Source of the DNA: Paenibacillus etheri
Lineage (GTDB): Bacteria > Bacillota > Bacilli > Paenibacillales > Paenibacillaceae
Length of the DNA stretch: 64,000 nucleotides
NCBI RefSeq assembly: GCF_001012825.1
Contig: NZ_LCZJ02000018.1
Span: 700,531 to 764,530, forward strand
Direction of reading: 5' to 3'
Shown: piece by piece, positions 53,519-62,281 of the stretch
Numbering within the stretch: position 1 is the first letter of the stretch
Layout: each line of letters starts with the position of its first letter
Notes under the pieces: model-generated
What the model saw: the letters and a program-made list of their open reading frames with translations, nothing else
What the model was told of the DNA's origin: nothing
Database searches by the model: none
Made by a program: the position numbers and the translations under genes

Positions 53519-54145
53519 GTGGAATTATTTAAGCACTATAAGGATTTTAAAATGGATGTGCTTAAGGAAGTCGGGAATATTGGAGCTGGGAATGCAGCCA
53601 CCGCATTATCACAGCTCTTGAATAAGCCGATTGATATGGCTGTTCCCAAGGTACAGCTTCTCAACTTTGAAGAGATTACGGACAAAGTTGGTGGAGCAGA
53701 AGAACTAGTATATGCAATTTTCTTACGTGTGGAGGGGGAAGCTCCGGGCAACCTGTTTTTCATTCTTTCACCGGAAGCCGCTTTGAACCTACTCAGTCGC
53801 ATCGCAGGCATCGAGATTTTGAGTGACCAAGAGCTTGGAGAAATGGAGCTTTCCGCGCTGAGTGAAATTGGTAATATTTTGGCGGGGTCGTACCTATCTT
53901 CTCTTGCAGACTTCACCTCACTTTCTATGTATCCAACAGTTCCTGCACTTGCCATGGATATGGCTGGAGCCATCCTAAGCTATGGTTTGCTGCAATTTGG
54001 GCAAATGGGTGACGATGCATTGTTGATTGATACTACCTTTTTTGAGGGGAAAAACGAAATTGAAGGGCAATTTTTCCTTATTCCCGATCCGGAATCATTC
54101 CCGAAAATCTTCAAATCGCTAGGAGTTCCGTTTGAAAATGATTGA
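53519..54145 (+). CDS. cheC: CheY-P phosphatase CheC
   Basis: 208 residues from a GTG. Two active sites of the E-x-x-N type: Glu17/Asn20 in LKEVGNIGAGNAATAL and the second in LSEIGNILAGSYLSSLA. It binds CheD, which stimulates phosphatase action, for adaptation. Overlaps cheD by about 14 bp. Confidence 0.96.
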   Translation: MELFKHYKDFKMDVLKEVGNIGAGNAATALSQLLNKPIDMAVPKVQLLNFEEITDKVGGAEELVYAIFLRVEGEAPGNLFFILSPEAALNLLSRIAGIEILSDQELGEMELSALSEIGNILAGSYLSSLADFTSLSMYPTVPALAMDMAGAILSYGLLQFGQMGDDALLIDTTFFEGKNEIEGQFFLIPDPESFPKIFKSLGVPFEND

Positions 54146-54635
54146 AGAACAAAGCATCATTAAAGTAGGGATGGCAGATCTTAACATTGGAAGCCAAGAT
54201 AGTTTGATTCGTACAACGGGTCTTGGCTCCTGCGTGGGATTGACATTGTTTGACCCTGGAAAAAAACTCGCGGGAATGGCGCATGTGATGCTCCCTTCTT
54301 CTGAGATTGCTAGGGAAGGGCAATTAAACATCGCTAAGTTTGCAGATACTGCGGTGCCGGAGCTCTTATCCCGTTTGCTGGAGCTTGGTGCGGTTCGGAG
54401 TCGGATCGTAGCCAAGATGGCAGGAGGATCACAAATGTTTGCCTTTGCCGGGGGGAGCGACACCATGAGGATCGGGCCTCGTAATGTTGAATCTTGTAAA
54501 CTTGCTCTTGAGAATTTGAAGATTCCGTTAATTGCGGAAGACACGGGCGGTAATTATGGCCGTACGATAGAAATTGCCTGCAACACTGGTGTTTTGTTCA
54601 TCCGAAGTGTGCAAAAAGGCGCTAAGGAAATATAA
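54132..54635 (+). CDS. cheD: Receptor glutamine deamidase CheD
   Basis: 167 residues from the TTG at 54132 (6 bases after AGGAG) or 165 from the ATG at 54138. Catalytic Cys34 in TTGLGSCVGLTLFDP, His51 in LAGMAHVMLP and Thr in the same fold are visible. It deamidates receptor glutamines and exchanges between receptors and CheC. Start choice is uncertain. Confidence 0.95.
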   Translation: MKMIEEQSIIKVGMADLNIGSQDSLIRTTGLGSCVGLTLFDPGKKLAGMAHVMLPSSEIAREGQLNIAKFADTAVPELLSRLLELGAVRSRIVAKMAGGSQMFAFAGGSDTMRIGPRNVESCKLALENLKIPLIAEDTGGNYGRTIEIACNTGVLFIRSVQKGAKEI

Positions 54636-54637
54636 AT

Positions 54638-55048
54638 ATGAAGATGATAGGAAACATTTTTGTAAACTTGCTGTTTGGTTTGATAGGTTTTGTATTCACA
54701 TTTTTGGTAACCTACAGTAATAATGTTCTCGGTACTAGTTTATTACGAAGCCTATTAGGATTTATCATCTGGTTTCTGCTTGCTTTCCTCCTAAGATGGG
54801 TATTGGGTTTTATTATGTATCAATCATCGCCTCCGGATGAACAGGATATTGATGGAGAAGAACTTGGTGCGAAGCTAGACATCAGTACCCCTAATGAGGA
54901 TGAAGAGTTAATCAACCTACTCAAACCGAAGCCAGGACAAGGAAGTGGGAACAGTGAGGGGTTCAAGCCTCTTACACCCCCAAAACTAGTCTCAATGAAA
55001 GATCCTGAAGAATTGGCCAAGGCCGTTCGTCACCTGAAAGAAGAATAA
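54638..55048 (+). CDS. Small membrane protein between cheD and sigD, unknown function
   Basis: 136 residues. Two membrane helices (about 8-27 and 37-59) and an acidic, Pro-rich cytosolic tail ending in a conserved-looking helix KDPEELAKAVRHLKEE. In B. subtilis cheD is followed directly by sigD, so this gene is an extra member. It starts 2 bases after the cheD stop with a weak ribosome site, suggesting coupling. Family not recognised. Confidence 0.75.
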   Translation: MKMIGNIFVNLLFGLIGFVFTFLVTYSNNVLGTSLLRSLLGFIIWFLLAFLLRWVLGFIMYQSSPPDEQDIDGEELGAKLDISTPNEDEELINLLKPKPGQGSGNSEGFKPLTPPKLVSMKDPEELAKAVRHLKEE

Positions 55049-55078
55049 GCGAGCGCTGTGGCGGAATCGGTTATCTTA

Positions 55079-55176
55079 AAATATAAGAATGTATAAGTTT
55101 CATGTTATACATTATCCTTATATTTCTCGCTTAAACGCTACCGTCCTTATAAGGACGCTGAAGGCGTTTATGCTTG
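55079..55176 (+). repeat. Two-hairpin intergenic repeat, copy E (type I)
   Basis: Best-formed copy. Hairpin 1: AAATATAAG-AATGTATAA-GTTTCATG-TTATACATT-ATC-CTTATATTT, 9 + 9 bp with a 3-nt bulge. Hairpin 2: AAACGC-TAC, the 16-base palindrome CGTCCTTATAAGGACG, then GCGTTT and ATGCTTG. It lies in the leader of sigD. Confidence 0.9.
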
Positions 55177-55237
55177 TGACAAGGCAGGTTTCGCCGCGAC
55201 AAGCTCTCTGACTAAACTTTGGGAAGGGTGAAAGCTA

Positions 55238-56026
55238 TTGAACGAGCGTAAAGCTTCTCAATTGGAAACTGACGAGCTATGGGAACAGTGGAAAGAACAC
55301 AGTGACCCTGAAGCCAAAAAGAAACTGATAGAAAGTTATCTCCATATTGTTGATTATGTATCCAGCCGTTTGGCTGTGGGGTTACCCAAGAATGTATCTA
55401 AAGATGATCTAGCCAGTAATGGAGTAATGGGATTAATCGATGCGATTGAAAAATTCGACTACAAACGAGGATTGCAGTTCCAGACCTATGCGTCCTGGCG
55501 TGTACGTGGTGCAATTTTAGATTCATTACGCCAAAGTGATTGGGTACCTAGGTCTGTACGAGAAAAAGCAAAAAAAATCGAGGATGCATATCAGCAGCTG
55601 GAACAGAAGTATTTGAGATCCGTTAGTGATGAGGAAATGAGTCTATACCTGAATATTAGTGTAACAGAATTTCAAAATATGTTGCAGGATGTGGCTGTAA
55701 TGTCACTATGTTCACTGGAAGACCCGATTCGTGAAGAGGAATCAGAGACCCGAATGTCCATACTTGTGGACGATAAAGCTAAGAATCCGGATAGCAAGGT
55801 AAATGAGTTCTACTTACGCGAAGCCCTCACCAAAGGTATTGAGAAATTAACGGTGAAAGAACGGACCGTTGTGTCCCTTTTATATTATGAAGATTTGTCA
55901 TTGAGCGAAATTGCAGAGGTTATGTCATTATCTCCTTCACGGATTTCGCAGCTTCATTCCAAAGCTATTTTACGGCTGAGGGGAACGCTTGAGAAGAATC
56001 GCGATCTACTTATGCAGAACGATTAA
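55238..56026 (+). CDS. sigD: Flagellar sigma factor SigD (FliA/WhiG type)
   Basis: 262 residues. Region 2: KFDYKRGLQFQTYASWRVRGAILDSLR; region 3: a helical part with AKKIEDAYQQLEQ; region 4: LSLSEIAEVMSLSPSRISQLHSKA. It directs late flagellar, chemotaxis and autolysin genes and is inhibited by FlgM. TTG start after GGGAAGGGTG. Its leader holds repeat copy E, placed between cheD's neighbour and sigD. Confidence 0.97.
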   Translation: MNERKASQLETDELWEQWKEHSDPEAKKKLIESYLHIVDYVSSRLAVGLPKNVSKDDLASNGVMGLIDAIEKFDYKRGLQFQTYASWRVRGAILDSLRQSDWVPRSVREKAKKIEDAYQQLEQKYLRSVSDEEMSLYLNISVTEFQNMLQDVAVMSLCSLEDPIREEESETRMSILVDDKAKNPDSKVNEFYLREALTKGIEKLTVKERTVVSLLYYEDLSLSEIAEVMSLSPSRISQLHSKAILRLRGTLEKNRDLLMQND

Positions 56027-56054
56027 CCGTTAGCGGTGACAAGGGGGAGCAAAA

Positions 56055-57458
56055 TTGATCGGTCAACATGCTTTGGATCAGTACTTGAGTATTACTTTTT
56101 CGGATGACAAAGGGATCGCGTATTTGCAGTTCTCCAAAAAGGATGAGAATTTTTCCTGCTCACCTACAGAATTGGAAAGCTTCCTGCACAGTCACAATAT
56201 TCGCTACGGGATCCAGCGTGATGTTGTTGAACGTATTTGTAGTCATCCAGAGGAGTTCTTTTGGAGTAAAGTCGCTATTGCTACAGGTGAACCTGCAGTA
56301 AATGGAAGTGACGGACGTATTATGCTCACTGTTGATCTGGAAGAGGATCGCAAGCCGCTTGAAAAAGCGGATGGTAAGGTAGATTATAAGGATTTAGTTC
56401 GGCTTCGTAACGTGCTCAAAGGAAAGTTGATAGCTAGAATTATCCCTGCTCAGCCTGGTAAACATGGAAAGACTGTAACGGGTGATGAGCTTGCTTTCAG
56501 AGTTGGAAAGGAAGCTCATTTTAAAGTCGGAAAAAACGTACTCATTGATAACAATGGAACTTCGATGTATGCCGCAATTGACGGTCTTGTTACTTTAACC
56601 GATAACGGTAAAATCAATGTGTTTCCCGTGTATGAAGTGAATGGTGATGTAGATTATAGTACTGGGAACATTGATTTTGTAGGTACGGTTGTTATTCGGG
56701 GAAACGTACTTTCAGGATTTTCTGTAAAGTCTGCTGGTGATATCCGTGTAGTTGGTGGAGTAGAAGGGGCAGAATTAATCTCTGGTGGATCCATCGAAAT
56801 TACGGGTGGAATTATCGGCTATAACAAAGGACATGTAACCGCTGGAAAAAATGTTAAGGTCTCATTCATTCAAGATGGTAACGTTACAGCCGGTGAAGAT
56901 GTCATTGTATCCCAGAGCATTATGCATTCCAATATACGCGCAGGCAGAGATGTCCTTTGTAACGGAGCTAAGGGATTGATTGTTGGCGGAACTGTTCAGT
57001 CCGGGGAAAGAGTCGTTGCACGTACAATTGGCAATACCATGTCCACAGCGACTTCGATTGAGGTAGGTGTAGTACCTGAACTCAGAAATGAGATTAATGA
57101 GCTGCGTCAATCACTGCGTCAATTACTTGAAAATGAGGACAAAACCTCTAAAGCGTTGTACCTATTAAATCAATTGGCAACCAATGGTCAACTACCTGCA
57201 GATAAAGTAGCGCTTCGAGTTAAATTGAATGCAACCAAACAATCTCATCAACGTGAGGAGAAAAGAATTAAAGAACGCGTGTTAGAGATTGAAAGAATGC
57301 TAGAAGATACTGGCAGAGCTAGAGTTGAAGTGATCAAAACAATCTATGGCGGATCCAAAATTATGATCGGCAGATATACCCGATTTGTAAAGGACCCCAC
57401 AGAACGAGTTGTGTTTGTTTATAGTGAAGGTGATATATCCTTAACGCCATACAATTAA
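56055..57458 (+). CDS. FapA/DUF342 family polymer-like protein
   Basis: 467 residues from a TTG after AAGGGGGAG. N-terminal FapA N domain (1-170, with RIIPAQPGKHGKTVTG), a right-handed beta-helix (about 175-340) built from repeats such as GNIDFVGTVVIRGNV, AGDIRVVGGVEGA and AGRDVLCNGAKG, and a C-terminal coiled coil (about 345-420). The family is named for flagellar assembly protein A of Vibrio; the role in Firmicutes is unknown. It follows sigD. Confidence 0.88.
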   Translation: MIGQHALDQYLSITFSDDKGIAYLQFSKKDENFSCSPTELESFLHSHNIRYGIQRDVVERICSHPEEFFWSKVAIATGEPAVNGSDGRIMLTVDLEEDRKPLEKADGKVDYKDLVRLRNVLKGKLIARIIPAQPGKHGKTVTGDELAFRVGKEAHFKVGKNVLIDNNGTSMYAAIDGLVTLTDNGKINVFPVYEVNGDVDYSTGNIDFVGTVVIRGNVLSGFSVKSAGDIRVVGGVEGAELISGGSIEITGGIIGYNKGHVTAGKNVKVSFIQDGNVTAGEDVIVSQSIMHSNIRAGRDVLCNGAKGLIVGGTVQSGERVVARTIGNTMSTATSIEVGVVPELRNEINELRQSLRQLLENEDKTSKALYLLNQLATNGQLPADKVALRVKLNATKQSHQREEKRIKERVLEIERMLEDTGRARVEVIKTIYGGSKIMIGRYTRFVKDPTERVVFVYSEGDISLTPYN

Positions 57459-57492
57459 TCGGGCGGGCAGCATTAGCGGCCGGCCATTCTTG

Positions 57493-57589
57493 AAATATAA
57501 GAAAGTATAAGTTTCACGTTATACATTATCCTTATATTTTTACGAGAAACGGTTATCGTCTTCAAAAGACGACAACATCGTTTCTTCTT
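57493..57589 (+). repeat. Two-hairpin intergenic repeat, copy F (type II)
   Basis: Hairpin 1 as in copies D and E (AAATATAAG...CTTATATTT). Hairpin 2 of the second type: AGAAACG-GTTAT-CGTCTT-CAA-AAGACG-ACAACAT-CGTTTCT, ending TCTT. It ends 14 bases before the next start codon, so its 3' arm is close to the ribosome site. Confidence 0.88.
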
Positions 57590-57603
57590 ATGAGAAGAGG
57601 GTT

Positions 57604-57918
57604 ATGATGAGCCTAAAACCAGTGGAACTGCAAATTGCACTACCTCGGACTACGGAAGCGGGTAAGATTCAGAATGAATCTCAGCAGCGCCCCGCTATTG
57701 ATCAGCATCAACTGGCCGGACAAAATGTGAAGCAAAGCCAGGAAATGACCATGCGAAGCTCTGAGGTGGATGAATCTTCTGAGTCGGCTTTGCGTGATGG
57801 CGGAGATAAAGGCAATCATCATTCCGGAGGGAATCCGTCCTCGGAGAAACGTTCGAAGTCAGGGACTCGTGATGCGGAACATCCTTACAAAGGACAGCGC
57901 ATTGATCTGAGTCTTTAA
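57604..57918 (+). CDS. Small hydrophilic protein in the flagellar region, unknown function
   Basis: 104 residues. A short ordered-looking N-terminus (MSLKPVELQIALPRTTEAGK), a disordered Gln/Ser/Asp/Gly-rich middle, and a C-terminal HPYKGQRIDLSL motif. The N- and C-terminal motifs look conserved in small proteins near flagellar genes of Bacilli, from memory only. Two ATG codons (57604, 57607); ribosome site GAAGAGGG. Repeat copy F lies just upstream. Confidence 0.7.
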   Translation: MMSLKPVELQIALPRTTEAGKIQNESQQRPAIDQHQLAGQNVKQSQEMTMRSSEVDESSESALRDGGDKGNHHSGGNPSSEKRSKSGTRDAEHPYKGQRIDLSL

Positions 57919-57958
57919 TAAGGTAAATATATTTGATATGTTAAAGGAGATAAGGCAC

Positions 57959-58528
57959 TTGCAACCATGGGTGTATATTGTGCTAGTAGGTGTCGCCGCT
58001 ATTCTTTATGCCCTTCTTCTTCCAGCACGTATGAGGGAAGGAAAAGCTGATCAGCAAAGCCTCAAAGAAACGGAGGCTGCGCTTGAGCTATATATGGCTG
58101 ACATAGAGCGCGAGAATGAAGAACTTGTACAGTTAGTCAGCAGTATTAAGCAGCAATCACAAACTAATCATAGTGCAATGCAAGGGCAGATTAGTGATTT
58201 GCAGCTTCAATTGACAGAAATACAGCAAAACTCTTTACTACTTGAGGGCCGAGTATCTAACGAAGAAAAGCGGTTAAAAGAGTTGGAAGTTTCGGTTGAG
58301 ACGGGGCCACATGTTAAGGGAGGAGACCCGTCTGTCGGAGCTGGTATGAGTTCAATACAACCAGAAGTGAAAGCGAAACCTATTAGTTCTATTAAATTGC
58401 GATATCCACGATTATTTGAACTACATGAGCAAGGGAAATCGATAGACTCCATTGCCAAGACGGCTGGACTTCAGCGGGGAGAAGTGCAACTGATTCTGCA
58501 ACTTGCCAAACAGGAGGAATCGGTATGA
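57959..58528 (+). CDS. SwrB-like membrane protein (DUF6115 type)
   Basis: 189 residues. One N-terminal membrane helix (about 3-20), a coiled coil (about 28-105), a linker, and a C-terminal helix-turn-helix-like part YPRLFELHEQGKSIDSIAK-TAGLQRGEVQLILQL. This layout and the position after sigD match B. subtilis SwrB (YlxL), which activates the flagellar export gate. The frame opens at 57938, but AAAGGAG lies inside that extension, so the TTG at 57959 (9 bases later) is the likely start. Confidence 0.78.
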   Translation: MQPWVYIVLVGVAAILYALLLPARMREGKADQQSLKETEAALELYMADIERENEELVQLVSSIKQQSQTNHSAMQGQISDLQLQLTEIQQNSLLLEGRVSNEEKRLKELEVSVETGPHVKGGDPSVGAGMSSIQPEVKAKPISSIKLRYPRLFELHEQGKSIDSIAKTAGLQRGEVQLILQLAKQEESV

Positions 58529-59169
58529 TGAAGAACCGTTCTTTTTTGTTCGGACTTGGCACAGGGCTAATAGCAGCAGCACTATTGCTTCAATTAATGA
58601 TATCCGGTGGAGCGGCTCCACTAACCAAGGAACAGATTTTACAAGGTGCTGAGAAATTGAACTTGAAGGTTATCGACGAATCTACTGAATCCCCTTCGGA
58701 TGAGTCTGCGTTGGAAGATGCTGAACAAGATCTGAAGAATGTCGGAATTACTGATGGAAGTCAGGAGAACGTGGCCCCTTCTGAGCCTGCAGTAGCGGCT
58801 TCTCCCGCTCCTGTAGTATCTCCTACAGTATCTGGCAACCCCAATAAGGTTATCCCTCCTAAAGAGCCCTCAACGCCTAAAGAAGGTACTGTTGAGAAGC
58901 CAGGAGTCACTACTGCACCATCTGCTGTTACACCTGATAAGCCTAAAGTCACTGCGAATGCAGGGGTTGTTGTTCGTATACCATCAGGTAGCACACTGAC
59001 AAAAACAGCAGATATTTTGGAGAAGGCTGAAGTCATTAAGGATAAGGCTGGTTTTCTTAAAGTCGCCAATCAACGTCAGATCAATACGAAAATCCAATCG
59101 GGTTCTTACACCTTTAATAAAGACGAGAGTCTAGATTCTATACTAGAAAAATTAATAAGTTTTCAATGA
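58525..59169 (+). CDS. MltG/YceG-like N-terminal domain protein without catalytic domain
   Basis: 214 residues. N-terminal membrane helix or signal (about 6-28), a Pro/Ser/Val-rich linker (about 60-145), then a LysM-like domain VVVRIPSGSTLTKTADILEKAEVIKDKAGF...IQSGSYTFNKDESLDSILEKL, which matches the subdomain preceding the transglycosylase core of MltG. The catalytic part is absent, so lytic activity is not expected; peptidoglycan binding is possible. Overlaps the SwrB-like gene by 4 bp. Confidence 0.78.
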   Translation: MMKNRSFLFGLGTGLIAAALLLQLMISGGAAPLTKEQILQGAEKLNLKVIDESTESPSDESALEDAEQDLKNVGITDGSQENVAPSEPAVAASPAPVVSPTVSGNPNKVIPPKEPSTPKEGTVEKPGVTTAPSAVTPDKPKVTANAGVVVRIPSGSTLTKTADILEKAEVIKDKAGFLKVANQRQINTKIQSGSYTFNKDESLDSILEKLISFQ

Positions 59170-59172
59170 TCG

Positions 59173-59201
59173 TTGCATACACTAATAAAATATGGTATAG
59201 T
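59173..59201 (+). promoter_or_regulatory. Sigma-A type promoter of rpsB
   Basis: TTGCAT, 17 bases, TATAGT. Starts a transcript about 125 bases before rpsB, separating it from the flagellar operon. Confidence 0.85.
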
Positions 59202-59207
59202 AATTGA

Positions 59208-59330
59208 CGGTGTTAAAACACACGTCGGTTGATTTCGACAAGGGGTGCTTTCTTCTGAAGAAAGTCTTGCTGAAAGATGACGCACGGCGGAGGAGACACA
59301 CAATAAACCAAACTTAGGAGGTGTGTGAAG
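59208..59330 (+). promoter_or_regulatory. Ribosomal protein S2 leader region
   Basis: Untranslated leader containing GTGT-TAAA-ACAC, a perfect CTTTCTT-CTG-AAGAAAG hairpin at 59248-59264, and the AGGAGGTG ribosome site. rpsB leaders are autoregulated by S2 in several bacteria; this region is a candidate, not confirmed by alignment. Confidence 0.5.
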
Positions 59331-60032
59331 ATGGCAGTAATCTCCATGAAACAGCTTCTAGAAGCTGGGGTACACTTCGGTCACCAGACTCGTCGTTGGA
59401 ACCCAAAGATGGATCGTTATATCTTCACTGAAAGAAACGGAATTTACATTATTGACTTGCAAAAAACAGTCAAGAAGGTAGAAGAAGCTTACAACTTTGT
59501 AAAAAGCGTCGCTGGTGACAACGGCACAATCCTATTCGTAGGAACAAAGAAACAAGCACAAGATTCCGTAAAAGAAGAAGCTGAACGTTCAGGTATGTTC
59601 TTCATTAACCAACGTTGGTTGGGCGGAACTCTTACTAACTTCCAAACTATCCAAAAACGTATTGAACGTTTGAAAAAATTGGAAGCTTGGGAAGAAGACG
59701 GCACTTTCGAAGTTCTACCTAAGAAAGAAGTTATCCTTCTTCGCAAAGAAAAAGATCGTCTTGAAAAATTCTTGGGCGGTATCAAGAACATGAAAGGTCT
59801 ACCAAGCGCGTTGTTCATCATTGACCCGCGTAAAGAGCGTATTGCGGTTGCAGAAGCTCGCAAATTGGGTATTCCAATCGTAGCTATCGTTGATACTAAC
59901 TGTGATCCAGACGAAATCGACTACGTAATTCCAGGTAACGATGACGCTATCCGCGCCGTAAAATTGTTGACTGGTAAAATGGCAGACGCTGTTGTTGAAG
60001 CTCACCAAGGCGAAGACACAACTACTGCTTAA
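59331..60032 (+). CDS. rpsB: 30S ribosomal protein S2
   Basis: 233 residues, normal length. Signature [22 protein letters not shown] at the N-terminus and [25 protein letters not shown]. The frame opens at a GTG at 59325, but the ATG at 59331 has the better spacing to AGGAGGTG. First gene of rpsB-tsf-pyrH-frr. A terminator or attenuator follows. Confidence 0.98.
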   Translation: MAVISMKQLLEAGVHFGHQTRRWNPKMDRYIFTERNGIYIIDLQKTVKKVEEAYNFVKSVAGDNGTILFVGTKKQAQDSVKEEAERSGMFFINQRWLGGTLTNFQTIQKRIERLKKLEAWEEDGTFEVLPKKEVILLRKEKDRLEKFLGGIKNMKGLPSALFIIDPRKERIAVAEARKLGIPIVAIVDTNCDPDEIDYVIPGNDDAIRAVKLLTGKMADAVVEAHQGEDTTTA

Positions 60033-60063
60033 GTAGCGACTAACACATACAAGAACTTAAATG

Positions 60064-60108
60064 AAAAGGGTGGTTGGCAGGTGGATAACCTCTCACTGCC
60101 CTTTTTTT
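60064..60108 (+). terminator. Terminator/attenuator between rpsB and tsf
   Basis: AAAAGGGTGGT / ACTGCCCTTTT stem (with G-U pairs) followed by TTTTTTT. Probably partial, because tsf has no obvious promoter of its own in the 55 bases that follow. Confidence 0.78.
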
Positions 60109-60164
60109 AGGATAAAGGCCTTGAATAATGTAAGAAAACGACAATTACCTGGAGGGAATAAACA

Positions 60165-60815
60165 ATGGCAGTTGATGCAAAAGCAGTAAAAGAACTTCGT
60201 GAAAGAACAGGCGCTGGTATGCTTGATTGTAAAAAAGCGCTTGAAGAAGCTAATAACGATATCACAAAAGCAGCAGAATTGCTTCGTGAAAAAGGTCTGT
60301 CCGCAGCAGCAAACAAAGCAGGACGTATTGCTACTGAAGGCGTTGTAGAATCTTACATCCACGCTGGTGGCCGTATTGGTGTACTTGTAGAAATCAACTG
60401 CGAAACTGACTTTGTTGGTAAAACAGATTCCTTCAAGGACTTTGCTCGCGATATCGCTATGCAAATCGCTGCAGCCAACCCGCGTTATGTTCGTCGTGAA
60501 GAAGTTCCACAAGAAGATGTGGAAAAAGAAAAAGAAATCCTGAAAGCTCAAGCTTTGAACGAAGGTAAGCCTGAGAAAATCATTGAAAAAATGGTTGAAG
60601 GACGTATTGGTAAATATTACGAAGAATATTGCTTGCTTGAGCAATCCTTCGTTAAAGACCCTGACAAAACGATCTCCCAATTGCTGAACGAAAAAATCAG
60701 CACAATCGGAGAAAACATCTCGATCCGTCGTTTTGCTCGTTTTGAACTAGGCGAAGGTTTGGAAAAGAAAGTGGATAACTTTGTTGAAGAAGTTATGGCA
60801 CAAGTTAATCAATAA
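60165..60815 (+). CDS. tsf: Elongation factor Ts
   Basis: 216 residues. N-terminal UBA-like part [22 protein letters not shown] and core motif [23 protein letters not shown]. Exchanges GDP for GTP on EF-Tu. It is much shorter than the ~290-residue B. subtilis protein and has a single core-domain repeat, similar to the short form in Thermus and some Firmicutes. GGAGGG precedes the ATG. Confidence 0.97.
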   Translation: MAVDAKAVKELRERTGAGMLDCKKALEEANNDITKAAELLREKGLSAAANKAGRIATEGVVESYIHAGGRIGVLVEINCETDFVGKTDSFKDFARDIAMQIAAANPRYVRREEVPQEDVEKEKEILKAQALNEGKPEKIIEKMVEGRIGKYYEEYCLLEQSFVKDPDKTISQLLNEKISTIGENISIRRFARFELGEGLEKKVDNFVEEVMAQVNQ

Positions 60816-60821
60816 TAATAG

Positions 60822-61648
<827 letters not shown>

Positions 61649-61649
<1 letters not shown>

Positions 61650-62203
61650 TGCCACAATCGGTCAAAAAAAATGCCGAAGAACGAATGGACAAAGCGATTT
61701 TATCGCTGAAACGTGACTTGGCAACATTGCGGGCAGGACGTGCAACAACATCACTGCTAGATCGCATTCAAGTTGAATATTACGGTTCCCCTACTCCAAT
61801 CAATCAGCTGGCTAACATCAGTACTCCGGATACCCGGACACTGTTAATCCAGCCATGGGACAAAACATCGATGTCTGACATTGAACGGGCGATTATGAAA
61901 TCGGATATCGGTTTAACGCCTGCTAATGACGGTACAATTATTCGTCTTTCTATTCCTCCGCTGACTGAAGAACGTCGGACGGATTTGGTGAAATTGACGA
62001 AGAAATTTGGTGAAGAAGCGAAAGTAGCGATCCGCAACATTCGCCGTGATGCTAACGATGATATTAAGAAGATGGAGAAAAACGGTATCTCGGAAGATGA
62101 GTCCCGTGGCCATCAGGAAGACATTCAAAAGACAACGGATAAGTTCATAGCCGAGGTTGACAAAGTGCTTGTATCCAAAGAAAAAGAGATTATGGAAGTA
62201 TAA
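61649..62203 (+). CDS. frr: Ribosome recycling factor
   Basis: 184 residues, standard two-domain tRNA mimic. N-terminal helix [24 protein letters not shown], beta part [18 protein letters not shown]-terminal helices [10 protein letters not shown]...[21 protein letters not shown]. Acts with EF-G after termination. Start overlaps the pyrH stop. Confidence 0.97.
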
Positions 62204-62281
62204 AGATATTCTAGAGACTTAAGGCCCCTCCGTTAATGGTGGGGTTTGTCTCTTTCTGATAAGAGCTTGGAGGAAACGGAA

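Noticed and set aside
4773-57589. CRISPR array made of the repeated elements
   Set aside because: Copies are kilobases apart, about 97 bp long, strongly double-hairpinned and without regular spacers; no cas genes nearby.
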